Shown here: in pieces, positions 55,536 to 64,000 of the stretch | How positions within the stretch are numbered: the stretch's first letter is position 1 | Layout: the number at the start of each line of letters is the position of its first letter | NCBI GenBank assembly: GCA_016791365.1 | Contig: JAEUMT010000027.1 | Location: 248,001 to 312,000, forward strand | Reading direction: 5' to 3' | Length of the DNA: 64,000 bases | Source: Hyphomonadaceae bacterium | Lineage (GTDB): Bacteria > Pseudomonadota > Alphaproteobacteria > Caulobacterales > Aquidulcibacteraceae | Made by a program: the position numbers and the translations under genes | Notes under the pieces: model-generated | Database searches by the model: none | What the model was told of the DNA's origin: nothing | The model's input: only the letters and a program-made list of their open reading frames with translations

Positions 55536-56465
55536 ATGGACGCTATGACGGACGCCGTCGCCACTCACCAGAACGCCCAGCAGCTGACGGGCCCCAAGCA
55601 CATCGTCGATGTTCTTATTGAAGAACGCGCGCCGAAACTGTCGACCAGCGCAATGTGGCCGGTGCTTCGGCCGTTGCTCTACACGGTGCTGAACTACGAC
55701 AAAGCGGTGCGCATGGCGGACATGATCGCGCCAATGGGCGGCGGCGACGCGCTCGAAGCAATCTCAAATCTACTCTCGGTGAAGCTCGACATTACCGGCC
55801 TCGACCGCATGCCCGCGGACGGCGCCTGCATCATCCTCGGCAACCATCCCACCGGCATCACCGACGGCATTGCGCTCTACGACGCGGTGAAGCAACAACG
55901 GCCGGACGTCTTGTTCTATGCGAACTCCGACGCCGAGCGGGTTTGCGCGCGCTTTACCGAGACGCTTATTCCAGTGGAATGGGTTCAATCGAAGCGCACA
56001 CGCGAGCGCACGCGCGTAACACTGAAGATGACCGACGAGGCGTTTGAGGCCAAGCGTCCGTTGGCGATTTTTCCCGCCGGTCGTTTGGCGCGTATGCGCG
56101 AGGGCGTGTTGCGCGACCCCGAATGGATGCCGACCGCCGCATCGCTGGCCCGCAAATACGAAGTGCCGGTTCTCCCCGTCCACATGGGTGGCCCCTACTC
56201 GTTCTGGTTTCACAGCTTCGCGAAAGTTTCAGCGGAGCTGCGTGACATCACGCTCTTCCACGAATTGCTGAACAAGCAGGGCAAGACCTACAAATTAACG
56301 TTCGGCCCGCTGATCCCTTCAACCCAGTTTGGCAAGGACAGCGCCAGCGACATCCGTAAGCTGAAATACTACATCGAACGGGTGTTGCCGCATGCGCCGG
56401 ACACGCCGTTCGACCCGAACGGTCCCGAGTGCGACTTACGCGATCCGCCAAAACCGCAAGCCTAA
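55536..56465 (+). CDS. PlsC-like acyltransferase
   Basis: 309 residues. The acyltransferase motif (usually HxxxxD) is present as NHPTGITDG near residue 105, and IFPAGRLARMREG (usually FPEGxxS) near residue 185 follows, then PVLPVHMGG. It probably transfers an acyl chain to a glycerophosphate or lipid headgroup at the inner membrane face. The ATG at 55536 is chosen; one at 55545 is possible, and a longer frame is not protein-like. Confidence 0.87.
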   Translation: MDAMTDAVATHQNAQQLTGPKHIVDVLIEERAPKLSTSAMWPVLRPLLYTVLNYDKAVRMADMIAPMGGGDALEAISNLLSVKLDITGLDRMPADGACIILGNHPTGITDGIALYDAVKQQRPDVLFYANSDAERVCARFTETLIPVEWVQSKRTRERTRVTLKMTDEAFEAKRPLAIFPAGRLARMREGVLRDPEWMPTAASLARKYEVPVLPVHMGGPYSFWFHSFAKVSAELRDITLFHELLNKQGKTYKLTFGPLIPSTQFGKDSASDIRKLKYYIERVLPHAPDTPFDPNGPECDLRDPPKPQA

Positions 56466-56559
56466 AATCTCGCGTTCGTGAAAATTTCTCCATAGACGGC
56501 GGTCCCGGCGCAGCGCAGATTGTGCGTACGAGGGGCCGGTTTGGGAGAAGAGGACTTCC

Positions 56560-57786
56560 ATGCGCGCCCGTGTGCTTGCGATTGCGATTTGGACAGTTGC
56601 CGCGACAACCGTCTCCGCAATTCCTTACTTCCCGCCCCCACAAATTATCTACGAAGCGCCGATCGATCGCGCGTTGGAAAACGTGCAGGCGATGGAAGGC
56701 ATGGATCCGACGCAGCGCGAGCTTGCGCTCGGCCGTTTGAACCTGCTGGCATACGCACGCGACGACGGGCCGTTCACCTACATCGCGGAAAATCACCAGC
56801 TCGACGAAGCCGGCAACGTTCCGTGCTCGCAAGTGCCGCCGAACCGGTACGGCGCGCCGGAGACGACGCAGACGTTCGGCCCAAACGACCGGTGTGCCGC
56901 GTTCGATTTCCAACTCGGGCCACGCGACGAGACACCAGACAGCGGCCCCGCGACGCCGAGCGCCCGCGCTTTGGCCCGCCTCAATGCGGCGAGCGATCAC
57001 TATTTACGTGCGTTGCGCACGGATCCGAACAATCTGCGTGCGCGGCTGGGCTACGCCTATGTGCTCGATCGGCTCGGCCGCACGAGCCAGGCGCGCAGCC
57101 AATTGCGCACCATCATCAAGAAGGGCCTGCCACGCCTTGCTGGTGAGCAATCCGAGTGGGAGGACCATGCCGTCCTCACCGAAACAGCGGCGCACCTGAG
57201 CCATCTGGCGACATCCCGCACCGATCGCGCGCGCGTCGATCGCCTGCGCGCGCGGCTCGAAGCGAGCCGGCCAATTGTCTATGTAACCCCGATCGTCGTG
57301 CCGATGCGTGACGTGCCATTCTCGCGCCTTGTCGACGAAGCCTCCCCTGTCGCATTCGATTTTGCAGGCACCGGCGACCGGCGCGCGCAAGGTTGGCTTA
57401 CCCGCGATGCGGCCTGGCTTGTCTGGGATCCAGAATGGCGCGGCCAGATCAATTCGGGCTTCGACCTGATCGGCCAACGCACCTGGAGCGTATTCTGGAA
57501 CGATGGCTTCGAAGCACTGCGGGCGCTCGATGACAACCGCGACGGTCAACTCACCGGCGGCGAACTCGGCGGTCTGGCGTTATGGCGCGATGAAAACCGC
57601 AACGGCGTCAGTGACCCGGGCGAAGTTATCCCAACCAATGTGCACGGCATCGCCGCGCTTTCGGTGCGCGGCGATCCAACCCGGCCAGGGCTCCTTACCG
57701 CGCCGAACGGTGTGCGTTTCGATGACGGCAGCACGCGTCCGCTCTATGATTGGACGCCGGGTTTGGACCGCACGCCGGTGAGCTAG
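56560..57786 (+). CDS. Exported protein with TPR-like region and EF-hand-like calcium loops
   Basis: 408 residues with a signal peptide (ends TVSA). A helical TPR-like part occupies about 145-235 (ALRTDPNNLRARLGYAYVLD). Near the C-terminus are two calcium-loop patterns, DDNRDGQLTGGEL and DENRNGVSDPGEV, spaced like an EF-hand pair. Such loops also occur in dockerin-type and repeat-toxin surface proteins. The function is unknown. The start has GGGAG about 20 bases upstream. Confidence 0.85.
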   Translation: MRARVLAIAIWTVAATTVSAIPYFPPPQIIYEAPIDRALENVQAMEGMDPTQRELALGRLNLLAYARDDGPFTYIAENHQLDEAGNVPCSQVPPNRYGAPETTQTFGPNDRCAAFDFQLGPRDETPDSGPATPSARALARLNAASDHYLRALRTDPNNLRARLGYAYVLDRLGRTSQARSQLRTIIKKGLPRLAGEQSEWEDHAVLTETAAHLSHLATSRTDRARVDRLRARLEASRPIVYVTPIVVPMRDVPFSRLVDEASPVAFDFAGTGDRRAQGWLTRDAAWLVWDPEWRGQINSGFDLIGQRTWSVFWNDGFEALRALDDNRDGQLTGGELGGLALWRDENRNGVSDPGEVIPTNVHGIAALSVRGDPTRPGLLTAPNGVRFDDGSTRPLYDWTPGLDRTPVS

Positions 57787-57892
57787 CGGCGGTAACACCG
57801 CTGTGACTTGCGGCGGCGCGCTGGGGACCACAGCTGAGAGACCACATCGCGGCGCGAGGATATGAGCCTGGCCGCCAATCAGGGGACTTCGC

Positions 57893-58492
57893 ATGTTTTC
57901 AAACCGCCGTTCGTTCGCTGCCGCCATCATTGGCGCCACGCTTGCGCTCAGCGCCGCGCCGGCCTTCGCGCAGACCAATCTGAGCGAAGCGACAGCCGGG
58001 ACGTACGCGCTAGACATCAACCACACGGCCGTCGTCGCGCGCGTGCCGCACGGCGGGTTCTCGTATGAAATATTCCGCTTTACCCCGACGCAAGGCTCAC
58101 TCACCTGGGATCCGGCTTCGCCGACGTCGAGCCAGGTCAACGTCACGGTGAGCACGGCTTCGATCCAAACACCGGTGCAGGGCTTCTCGGAAGAGCTTCA
58201 AGCCGCGAACTTTCTGAACGCAGCGCAATTTCCGGAAGCGACGTTCGTTTCAACCGCTTTCCGCCAAACCGACGCGACGCACGGCCAGGTTGACGGCAAC
58301 TTCACGTTCAAGGGCGTGACCAAGCAGATCACGTTCGACGTTGAACTCATCGGCGCGGGCCGCGGCATGCGCGGCGGCAGTGTCATCGGCTTCCACGCCA
58401 CGGCGCTGATCAACAACGCCGACTACAGCTTCCCCGGCTTCATTCGAGGTCAGACGCAAATCGTCATCGACGCCGAATTCCAGAAGCGCTGA
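57893..58492 (+). CDS. YceI-family periplasmic protein
   Basis: 199 residues with a signal peptide ending PAFA. The mature protein is a lipocalin-like barrel: YALDINHTAVVARVPHGGFS, then FKGVTKQITFDVEL, then the final NADYSFPGFIRGQTQIVID. YceI binds polyisoprenoids such as ubiquinone precursors. Its terminator lies in the opposing glycosidase gene (58520-58553). The stop is 3 bases from that gene's stop. Confidence 0.93.
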   Translation: MFSNRRSFAAAIIGATLALSAAPAFAQTNLSEATAGTYALDINHTAVVARVPHGGFSYEIFRFTPTQGSLTWDPASPTSSQVNVTVSTASIQTPVQGFSEELQAANFLNAAQFPEATFVSTAFRQTDATHGQVDGNFTFKGVTKQITFDVELIGAGRGMRGGSVIGFHATALINNADYSFPGFIRGQTQIVIDAEFQKR

Positions 58493-58495
58493 TCT

Positions 58496-59782
58496 TCAGC
58501 GATCGCTGACACCAACAGCAGCGCCGGCCGAGAGAACTTGGTCGGCGCTTTTTGTTGCGGCCTCCAGGCTGTTCGCGCGGGCGATTTCGCCAATCATGAC
58601 GGCTGACGGTTTAATCGCGCGCGCCATCGTGCGGCGATCGACGCCGACGAGACCGAATGTCGGCGCGTAGCCGCTCATCCACTCGAAATTGTCGAGCAGC
58701 GTCCAATAGACGTAGCCGCCAATATCGACGCCATCGGCCATCGCGGCGCTGACACTTTCCAGCGCGCCGCGGATGAAGGCGCGGCGGCGGCCATCATCCT
58801 GCGTGGCGATGCCGCTTTCGGTGACAATGATGGGTGTTTGCGTTGCCGCCCATGCGTCGCGGCACGCGGCGCCGAGCGCTTGCGGGCGATATTCATAGCC
58901 CATTTGCGTCAGCTCCGCATCCGGCGGCGGACGGCGCGTGGCTTTGCCATCGGCGCCAAAGCGCATGCGCGTGTAGGTTTGGACACCGAGGAAATCGTCG
59001 CGTTTGGCGGATTCGTAATACGGCGCATACACGCGCTGTTCGTATGCGGCGACAGTCGCCTCGCCGCCTGGCTCCGCTTCGCATTCCTGGATCGACATGG
59101 TCATGCCGACCGGCACGTGCGGCGCGGCGGATTTGATCGCGTCACGCGCCAGTTCATGCGCACGAATGGCGCGTGAGGTGTAACCTTCAACACCGGCAAA
59201 CAGGAAAAACGACTCGATCGGCGCACCCATAGCGACTTCGCCGGCGGCGACGCGTTCAGGATACTTCGCCTTGACCCGCGCCATCAGCTGATCGAGCGAA
59301 TCCGGCAGGTTGACCTCGTTGATCGTGCACGCGTGGGCGAGCTGATCGCCGAATGCGTTCGCCACAGCCTCGCAATAGCGCGCGAAGCGCTCTGGGAAGC
59401 GATCATCTTGCCAGCCGCCATCGCGCGCGACCCAGCGTGGATTGGTGAAGTGATGGAAGGTCGCCATCGGCTGGATGTTGCGAGACCAGCAGGCGTCGAT
59501 CACGCGCTTGTAGTGATCCAAAGCCTGTTGTGAGAACGCGCCCTCTTCCGGTTCGATGCGCGCCCATTCGATCGAGAATCGATACGTGTTGAGGCCAAGA
59601 CCCGCGAGGATCGCGAGATCATCGCCATAGCGCGCGAACTGATCGCAGGCGACCCCGGAATGTTCGACAAAGAAAGACGGCTTGGCGCTCTCAAGCGCCC
59701 AACAATCGCTATTCCAATTGCCGCCCTCGACCTGATGCGCCGCCGTCGCCGCGCCCCAGACGAAATCGGCGGGGAATGTCAC
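58496..59782 (-). CDS. Family GH1 beta-glycosidase
   Basis: 428-residue TIM-barrel enzyme starting with [15 protein letters not shown]. The acid/base Glu is in TINEVN, the nucleophile Glu in VTESGIA (usually TENG, here with Ser for Asn), and the aglycone end has [14 protein letters not shown]. It hydrolyses beta-glucosides or related sugars; no signal peptide is seen, so it is cytoplasmic. The start is GTG at 59782, overlapping the sdhB stop (GTGA). It ends 3 bases from the YceI stop. Confidence 0.92.
   Translation of the reverse strand: MTFPADFVWGAATAAHQVEGGNWNSDCWALESAKPSFFVEHSGVACDQFARYGDDLAILAGLGLNTYRFSIEWARIEPEEGAFSQQALDHYKRVIDACWSRNIQPMATFHHFTNPRWVARDGGWQDDRFPERFARYCEAVANAFGDQLAHACTINEVNLPDSLDQLMARVKAKYPERVAAGEVAMGAPIESFFLFAGVEGYTSRAIRAHELARDAIKSAAPHVPVGMTMSIQECEAEPGGEATVAAYEQRVYAPYYESAKRDDFLGVQTYTRMRFGADGKATRRPPPDAELTQMGYEYRPQALGAACRDAWAATQTPIIVTESGIATQDDGRRRAFIRGALESVSAAMADGVDIGGYVYWTLLDNFEWMSGYAPTFGLVGVDRRTMARAIKPSAVMIGEIARANSLEAATKSADQVLSAGAAVGVSDR
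58520..58553 (+). terminator. Terminator of the YceI gene, embedded in the opposing coding sequence
   Basis: A 10-bp stem with one G-U pair, AGCGCCGGCC at 58520-58529 pairing with GGTCGGCGCT at 58540-58549, with a 10-base loop, followed by TTTTT (58549-58553). It lies 27 bases past the YceI stop and inside the last 25 codons of the glycosidase gene on the other strand. Confidence 0.85.
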
Positions 59783-60561
59783 AGCTTGCGCTCAACCATC
59801 GCCTTTTTGATTTCGGCGATTGCTTTCGCGGGGTTCAGGCCCTTCGGGCAAACCTGGGCGCAGTTCATGATCGTGTGGCAGCGATAGAGCTTGAACGGAT
59901 CTTCCAGCGCATCGAGCCGCTCGCCTTGCATCTCGTCGCGGCTGTCATTGATCCAGCGATAGGCCTGCAGCAGCGCAGCCGGCCCCATGAAGCGATCGGC
60001 GTTCCACCAATAGGATGGGCACGCGGTCGAGCAGCACGCACAGAGGATGCATTCGTACAAGCCATCGAGCTTGGCGCGCTCTTCCGGGCTCTGACGCCAT
60101 TCGCCATCGGGCTCCGGCGTCACCGTTTGCAGATACGGTTGGATCGCGGCGTATTGCGCGGTGAAGTTGGTGAGGTCCGGCACCAGATCTTTCAGCACCG
60201 GCTGATGCGGCAACGGCGAGATGGTGATCGTGCCGGCCGGCAGTTCGTCGATGCCCTTGGTGCAGGCGAGCGTGTTGCGGCCGCCAATGTTCATCGCGCA
60301 CGAACCGCAGACGCCCTCGCGGCATGAGCGGCGGAACGTCAGCGTCGAATCCATGTCGTTCTTGATCGCGATCAGCGCGTCGAGAACCATCGGACCGCAG
60401 GTCGAGAGATCGACTTCGTAAATGTCCCAGCGCGGATTTTCGCCCGTCTCGGGTTCGTAGCGATAGACCTTGAACTCGCGCACCTTCTTGGCGCCGGCGC
60501 GCGCCTTGTGGCGCTTGCCGCCCTTCACCTTGGAGTTTTTCGGGAGCGTGAGTTCGACCAT
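59779..60561 (-). CDS. sdhB: Succinate dehydrogenase iron-sulphur subunit
   Basis: 260 residues carrying the three Fe-S clusters of complex II. Cys80, 85, 88 and 100 hold the 2Fe-2S, C171-x-x-C174-x-x-C177-x-x-x-C181 the 4Fe-4S, and [15 protein letters not shown] the rest. It passes electrons from FAD to quinone at the inner membrane. The ATG at 60561 is preferred; one at 60570 is possible. The other sdh genes are not next to it: creD is upstream. It overlaps the glycosidase gene start. Confidence 0.97.
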   Translation of the reverse strand: MVELTLPKNSKVKGGKRHKARAGAKKVREFKVYRYEPETGENPRWDIYEVDLSTCGPMVLDALIAIKNDMDSTLTFRRSCREGVCGSCAMNIGGRNTLACTKGIDELPAGTITISPLPHQPVLKDLVPDLTNFTAQYAAIQPYLQTVTPEPDGEWRQSPEERAKLDGLYECILCACCSTACPSYWWNADRFMGPAALLQAYRWINDSRDEMQGERLDALEDPFKLYRCHTIMNCAQVCPKGLNPAKAIAEIKKAMVERKL

Positions 60562-60612
60562 GATCCGCATACCTGACGAGCGCCGCAGCGCCCGTCAAGC
60601 ATGCGAATTGTC

Positions 60613-62037
60613 TTAGGTTTGTCCGGTCGTTGCGGAAACGCCGCGGCCGTACCAATCGATCCGGCGGGTCGCGATCATGGTGGCGGCAATGACCACAAAG
60701 GCGACCACAGAACCGGCCAGCATGGCGAAGTCTTCCAGCGTCATCAGCACGTACATGGCGCCATAGAGCACCGCGAGGCCGATGAAGGCCCGAGCCCCGA
60801 TGGCGCCCGACCGGAAGGAGGCGCCCGCATAATAGGCCAAGAGCCCAACCGTCGCCGCCGCGGCAATCGCGAACGCCAGCCCGAAACCGATGATTTCGGT
60901 CAACGCCAGCAGGAGCAGATAAAACACACACTGCGCCAGGCCCACGAGGATGTATTGCGCCGGATGCGCTTTACGGCCGCTAACCGCTTCGAAGATGAGC
61001 GTCGATAAAAACACGATACCGATGAACATGATGCCATAGCGCACGGCGCGGGCGACGCCCTGATAGACGTCATCGGAGGCCACGAAGCTCACCGCCATGT
61101 CGCGAGCGGCGGCATTTCCAAGATTGAAGCTGGCAAGATCAGCCGCCTTCTCGATCGAGCGCGCGACCAATGCGGTCCGCCATGAAACCGAGAAGCGGTC
61201 GCCGGTGACTTGCAGTGGGCCGCTGGATTGGAAGAAGCCTTCCGCCCGCGCGTCCCGCCGGTCGCCCGTGAGCGTCACCGACGTATCCTGCGCATAGGCC
61301 GCAACGGAGAAACGCTGCGCGCCCGTGAGCTCAAGCCGTGTCTCGACCGAAAAATCCGCTGGCGCAGCGCCCAAGTTCAACGGCGCGGCGAAGGCAACCA
61401 ATGTCGTCGGCAGCGCGACACTCGGCGCCGAGAAGATGCCGGGACGGGAATATTCCGTCGCCGGGGCAGCAAGCGACAGATCGGAGATCGGCTCCATTGG
61501 CGCGGTGCGACCGTCCGCGAAGCGCAGCGTCGGCGCGTTGCGAATTGCGCGGCTATCGCTGACAAACATGGCGACGCGCGCTTGCGCCCAATCGAAGCGA
61601 TATGAGCTATCAACGCCATTCAGCGTCGTTGCGGGGCGGAAGGCCGCATCGAACTCGGTGTTGGCGCGATACGTCGCGGCGCGATAAATCCCGCTTCGGC
61701 GCTCTTCCACCGTAAGGTCCGCGGTGGCCTCGCCCGTTTCCGCGAACACGACATAGGTGCCGCGATCAGTTCGCCGTTGCGTGCGGCCCTGGTCGTCGGT
61801 GGTCTCGACCGTGCGCTGGTACGGGACCAGCAGCATCGGCCCGCCTACGGTCTGCGCGCCGCCGGCATCGCTGCCGATTTGAGTTGTCACTTGCGCCGCG
61901 CGGCTCTGCCGCTCGCCAACCAATCCGCCAACGATGAGCAATGGAATGCCCATCACAAGCACCAGCAAACAAACAAGCAAGAGCTTCAGGCCCAATGATC
62001 CGCTTGGGATCAGGCCCGCGATTGGATTGGTCGCCAC
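60613..62037 (-). CDS. creD: CreD-like inner-membrane protein
   Basis: 474 residues with one N-terminal membrane segment, a large periplasmic part (about 50-290) and a C-terminal set of about five or six segments. GGPMLLVPYQ, TTLNGVDSSYRFDWAQARVA, SLRG-like LQVTGDRFSVSW and FLSTLIFEAVSGRKAHPAQYILVGLAQ match CreD. Its role in envelope or beta-lactam stress is known only loosely. The GTG at 62037 has GAGGGA upstream and begins at the family N-terminus. No creABC genes are in the window. Confidence 0.9.
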   Translation of the reverse strand: MATNPIAGLIPSGSLGLKLLLVCLLVLVMGIPLLIVGGLVGERQSRAAQVTTQIGSDAGGAQTVGGPMLLVPYQRTVETTDDQGRTQRRTDRGTYVVFAETGEATADLTVEERRSGIYRAATYRANTEFDAAFRPATTLNGVDSSYRFDWAQARVAMFVSDSRAIRNAPTLRFADGRTAPMEPISDLSLAAPATEYSRPGIFSAPSVALPTTLVAFAAPLNLGAAPADFSVETRLELTGAQRFSVAAYAQDTSVTLTGDRRDARAEGFFQSSGPLQVTGDRFSVSWRTALVARSIEKAADLASFNLGNAAARDMAVSFVASDDVYQGVARAVRYGIMFIGIVFLSTLIFEAVSGRKAHPAQYILVGLAQCVFYLLLLALTEIIGFGLAFAIAAAATVGLLAYYAGASFRSGAIGARAFIGLAVLYGAMYVLMTLEDFAMLAGSVVAFVVIAATMIATRRIDWYGRGVSATTGQT

Positions 62038-62095
62038 TTTAATCCCTCCCTCGCGCGTTCGGCTCAACGCGCGCGCACGCAATCCTCCCCGCGGA

Positions 62096-62524
62096 TCAAG
62101 GCGAGATGTCGACTGAGACAGCACTTTCCGGCGGCGCCCACTCCTCTATTTGCGGGGCTGGCGGCTCTGAGGTGAAGGCGATAACGAAAGCCGCCGCGCC
62201 GGCGAGCGCACACGCCAAGGAGAACAAGCGCGCGGTCCAATCGTAGGTACTCGCTGTCGCGTCAGCATCCGCGCCGGCGGTCAAAACGGACTGACGACGA
62301 AAATCGATCAGCAAGTATCCGAGCACGAACACCGGCGGAATCGCGAACCCCCAGGCCGAGACGTCGATCATCCACGGCCGCAGGTACAAGCCGATCGAGC
62401 CCAGCATCAGTCCGGCGAGAACCGCAAAGCTCGCGAAGGCTTGCCCGCGATCGCCGAGCGCCTTGCGCAAACGACGGCGCCGGTCGCCAAGCTCATCGAA
62501 CAAATTTGTGAAGAATCCGGCCAT
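62096..62524 (-). CDS. Small membrane protein of unknown function
   Basis: 142 residues with three or four hydrophobic segments (LGSIGLYLRPW, AIPPVFVLGYLLI, LFSLACALAGAAAFVIAF). The N-terminus is basic (ELGDRRRRLRKALGD). No family is recognised. The ATG at 62524 is chosen; a TTG at 62560 would add 12 residues. It sits between creD and the AsmA gene, 58 bases upstream of creD and on the same strand. Confidence 0.65.
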   Translation of the reverse strand: MAGFFTNLFDELGDRRRRLRKALGDRGQAFASFAVLAGLMLGSIGLYLRPWMIDVSAWGFAIPPVFVLGYLLIDFRRQSVLTAGADADATASTYDWTARLFSLACALAGAAAFVIAFTSEPPAPQIEEWAPPESAVSVDISP

Positions 62525-62622
62525 TGGCAATGGGATAGCCCAGCGCGCGCCGTTCCGCAAAGCCGCGTGACGGCTCGATTTTGCCGCGCTCAGGTCCTAG
62601 ATTTAGGACAAAGGGGTACGCG

Positions 62623-64000
62623 ATGAAGCTCAACTGGAAATGGATCGGGATTGGCGTCGGCGGATTTGTCGGCGTGCTGGTTCTGGCCGTGGTGCTGTTC
62701 ATCGCGTTCTTCCCCAAAGACCTCGCAGCGCGGGAAGCCGAACGCCGGATCGAGGAAGCGACCGGCCGCGATCTCGTACTGGGCAACAACATCGAAATAT
62801 CGTTCTGGCCGGCTTTGGGATTTTCGGTCGATAACGCCTCGCTCTCCAATCCCACGGATTTCTCGACCCCGTCGCGTCGCGGCGGCGTCGATGCAGCCGA
62901 GGCGCCCTTCATCACCGCGGAACGGATCGTCTTCGCGGTGAAGGTTCTGCCACTACTGCGTGGCGCCATCGAAGTGAAAGAACTCATCTTCGAAGGCGCG
63001 CAGGTCAATATGATCGCCAAGGAAGACGGCGAGAACAATTGGACGTTCCCAACCGAAGAGACGCCGGAAGATCAGACGACGCTGGAGGACCTGCGCCTCG
63101 ACGATGTGCGCCTTACCGACGGCACGATCACGTTCCAGGGCGCGGACGGCGAAGAGCCCATGGTGCTGGGCGATGTCGATGCGAGCCTGGCGCTCGAATC
63201 CTTGGATGCTCCAGCACAGCTGCAGGCCGCGTTCGATTATCGCGGCGAGCGCATGAACGTGGTGAGCGAAATCGCCTCGCCACGCGCCGTGCTGGAAAAA
63301 GGCCAAACCGCGATCACCGCCACGGTCAACACCGCGCCGCTCGAAGCCTCGTTCGACGGCACGTTCAACAGCGCCAATGGAGCGCTGCAAGGCGCACTTG
63401 AGGCCAGCGGCGCCAGCGTTCGCAATCTGCTCGCGTGGATGGGTTCACCCATGGGCGAAGGCGGCGGTTTCGGAAACTACAGCTTGAACGCGCAGATGGC
63501 GCGCGAGGGCGAAACCACGGCGTTGACGAACGCCACGATCCGCCTCGACAACATCAACGCGAACGGCAATCTGACGCTCCTCAATCAGGAAAGCGGACGG
63601 CTACGGATCACCGGCGCGTTGAGCGCACCCGCGGTCGATCTCAACACTTACCTGCCCGCGCCCGCCCAACAAGGAGCCGAAGGCGTCGAGGTCGACACCG
63701 CGTGGAGCAATGATCCGCTCGATCTTTCCGGCCTGCGCGCGCTCGACGCCAATCTCGATCTCACACTCGGAACGCTGCAGTTCCAGCGCATGCGATTCTC
63801 GAACGTCGCGCTTGGTTTGCGCGTCGCCAACGGCGCGGCGGATGCGCGTCTGACGCGCATCTCACTCTATGACGGCGCCGGTACGGCGCGGTTGATCGCT
63901 GATGGATCGGGCCCTGTGCCGCGCATCGCTGTTGAATTGAACGCCCAGAACATCCAGGCAGAAACACTGCTGCGCGACGCGATCGGTTTCGACAGAATCG
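62623..64000 (+). CDS. AsmA-family protein (3' end outside window)
   Basis: 459 visible residues with no stop. One N-terminal membrane segment (about 7-29) is followed by DLAAREAERRIEEATGRDLVLGNNIEISFWPALGFSVDNA, which is the AsmA opening (shown in part: LxxxxxxxTGRxL, then I-S-xWPxLG). Long beta-rich repeats follow (VDASLAL, GALEASGASVRNLL). AsmA-like proteins span the periplasm and are thought to move phospholipids to the outer membrane. AAGGGG precedes the ATG. Confidence 0.9.
   Translation, partial: MKLNWKWIGIGVGGFVGVLVLAVVLFIAFFPKDLAAREAERRIEEATGRDLVLGNNIEISFWPALGFSVDNASLSNPTDFSTPSRRGGVDAAEAPFITAERIVFAVKVLPLLRGAIEVKELIFEGAQVNMIAKEDGENNWTFPTEETPEDQTTLEDLRLDDVRLTDGTITFQGADGEEPMVLGDVDASLALESLDAPAQLQAAFDYRGERMNVVSEIASPRAVLEKGQTAITATVNTAPLEASFDGTFNSANGALQGALEASGASVRNLLAWMGSPMGEGGGFGNYSLNAQMAREGETTALTNATIRLDNINANGNLTLLNQESGRLRITGALSAPAVDLNTYLPAPAQQGAEGVEVDTAWSNDPLDLSGLRALDANLDLTLGTLQFQRMRFSNVALGLRVANGAADARLTRISLYDGAGTARLIADGSGPVPRIAVELNAQNIQAETLLRDAIGFDRI

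Overview
The window reads as a stretch of GC-rich alphaproteobacterial chromosome, probably from the Caulobacterales/Hyphomonadales side of the class. I infer this from gene content, not from a marker-gene comparison. The evidence is a 1,625-residue NAD-dependent glutamate dehydrogenase, the order rsmB-rpe-heparinase-purH, many short lipoproteins, and dense packing with ATGA-type overlaps. I see no rRNA, tRNA, CRISPR array, insertion sequence or prophage.

Layout. 1-5 kb: a metalloprotease-like lipoprotein (cut by the window edge), a tailed HU protein with its own terminator, a 3-hydroxyacyl-CoA-type SDR, a six-repeat lipoprotein with a polyproline tail, and a YhhN protein. 5-11 kb: histidine utilisation, with hutI-hutU-hutH leftward and hutG divergent. 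11-21 kb: small enzymes and envelope proteins, including two MliC-like lipoproteins, an HxlR/SDR/DsbA-like regulatory unit, an EamA transporter, rlmN and an unusual membrane protein. 21-27 kb: katG, then a leftward cluster of TupA-like ATP-grasp, two DUF5985-like membrane proteins and a FabH-like synthase. 27-33 kb: a zinc-phospholipase/helix-hairpin-helix fusion, a GmrSD-like DUF262/DUF1524 protein, murI and an active-site-less metallo-beta-lactamase-fold protein. 33-45 kb: rsmB, rpe, heparinase, three tiny genes, a membrane-anchored XRE regulator with a serine hydrolase, purH and an MFS carrier. 45-64 kb: NAD-GDH, a HerA-like ATPase, zapE, acyltransferase, YceI, a GH1 glycosidase, sdhB, creD and the start of an AsmA gene.

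How the genes work together. Histidine is converted by HutH, HutU, HutI and HutG to glutamate, which the NAD-GDH can pass to 2-oxoglutarate and the TCA cycle; SdhB belongs to that cycle. KatG and a lipoprotein glutathione peroxidase handle peroxide. Many products are envelope proteins (lipoproteins, MliC, AsmA, CreD, YceI).

Most unusual signals. (1) Several families of long palindromic repeats, one inserted in frame inside rsmB and others in each gap of the hut operon. (2) Five ATTC motifs spaced 9-11 bp apart just before a membrane-bound XRE regulator that is co-directional with a beta-lactamase-fold lipoprotein. (3) Convergent genes whose stop codons share the same four bases. (4) A YceI terminator embedded in the opposing gene. 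(5) A TIR-like domain that may be split by membrane segments.
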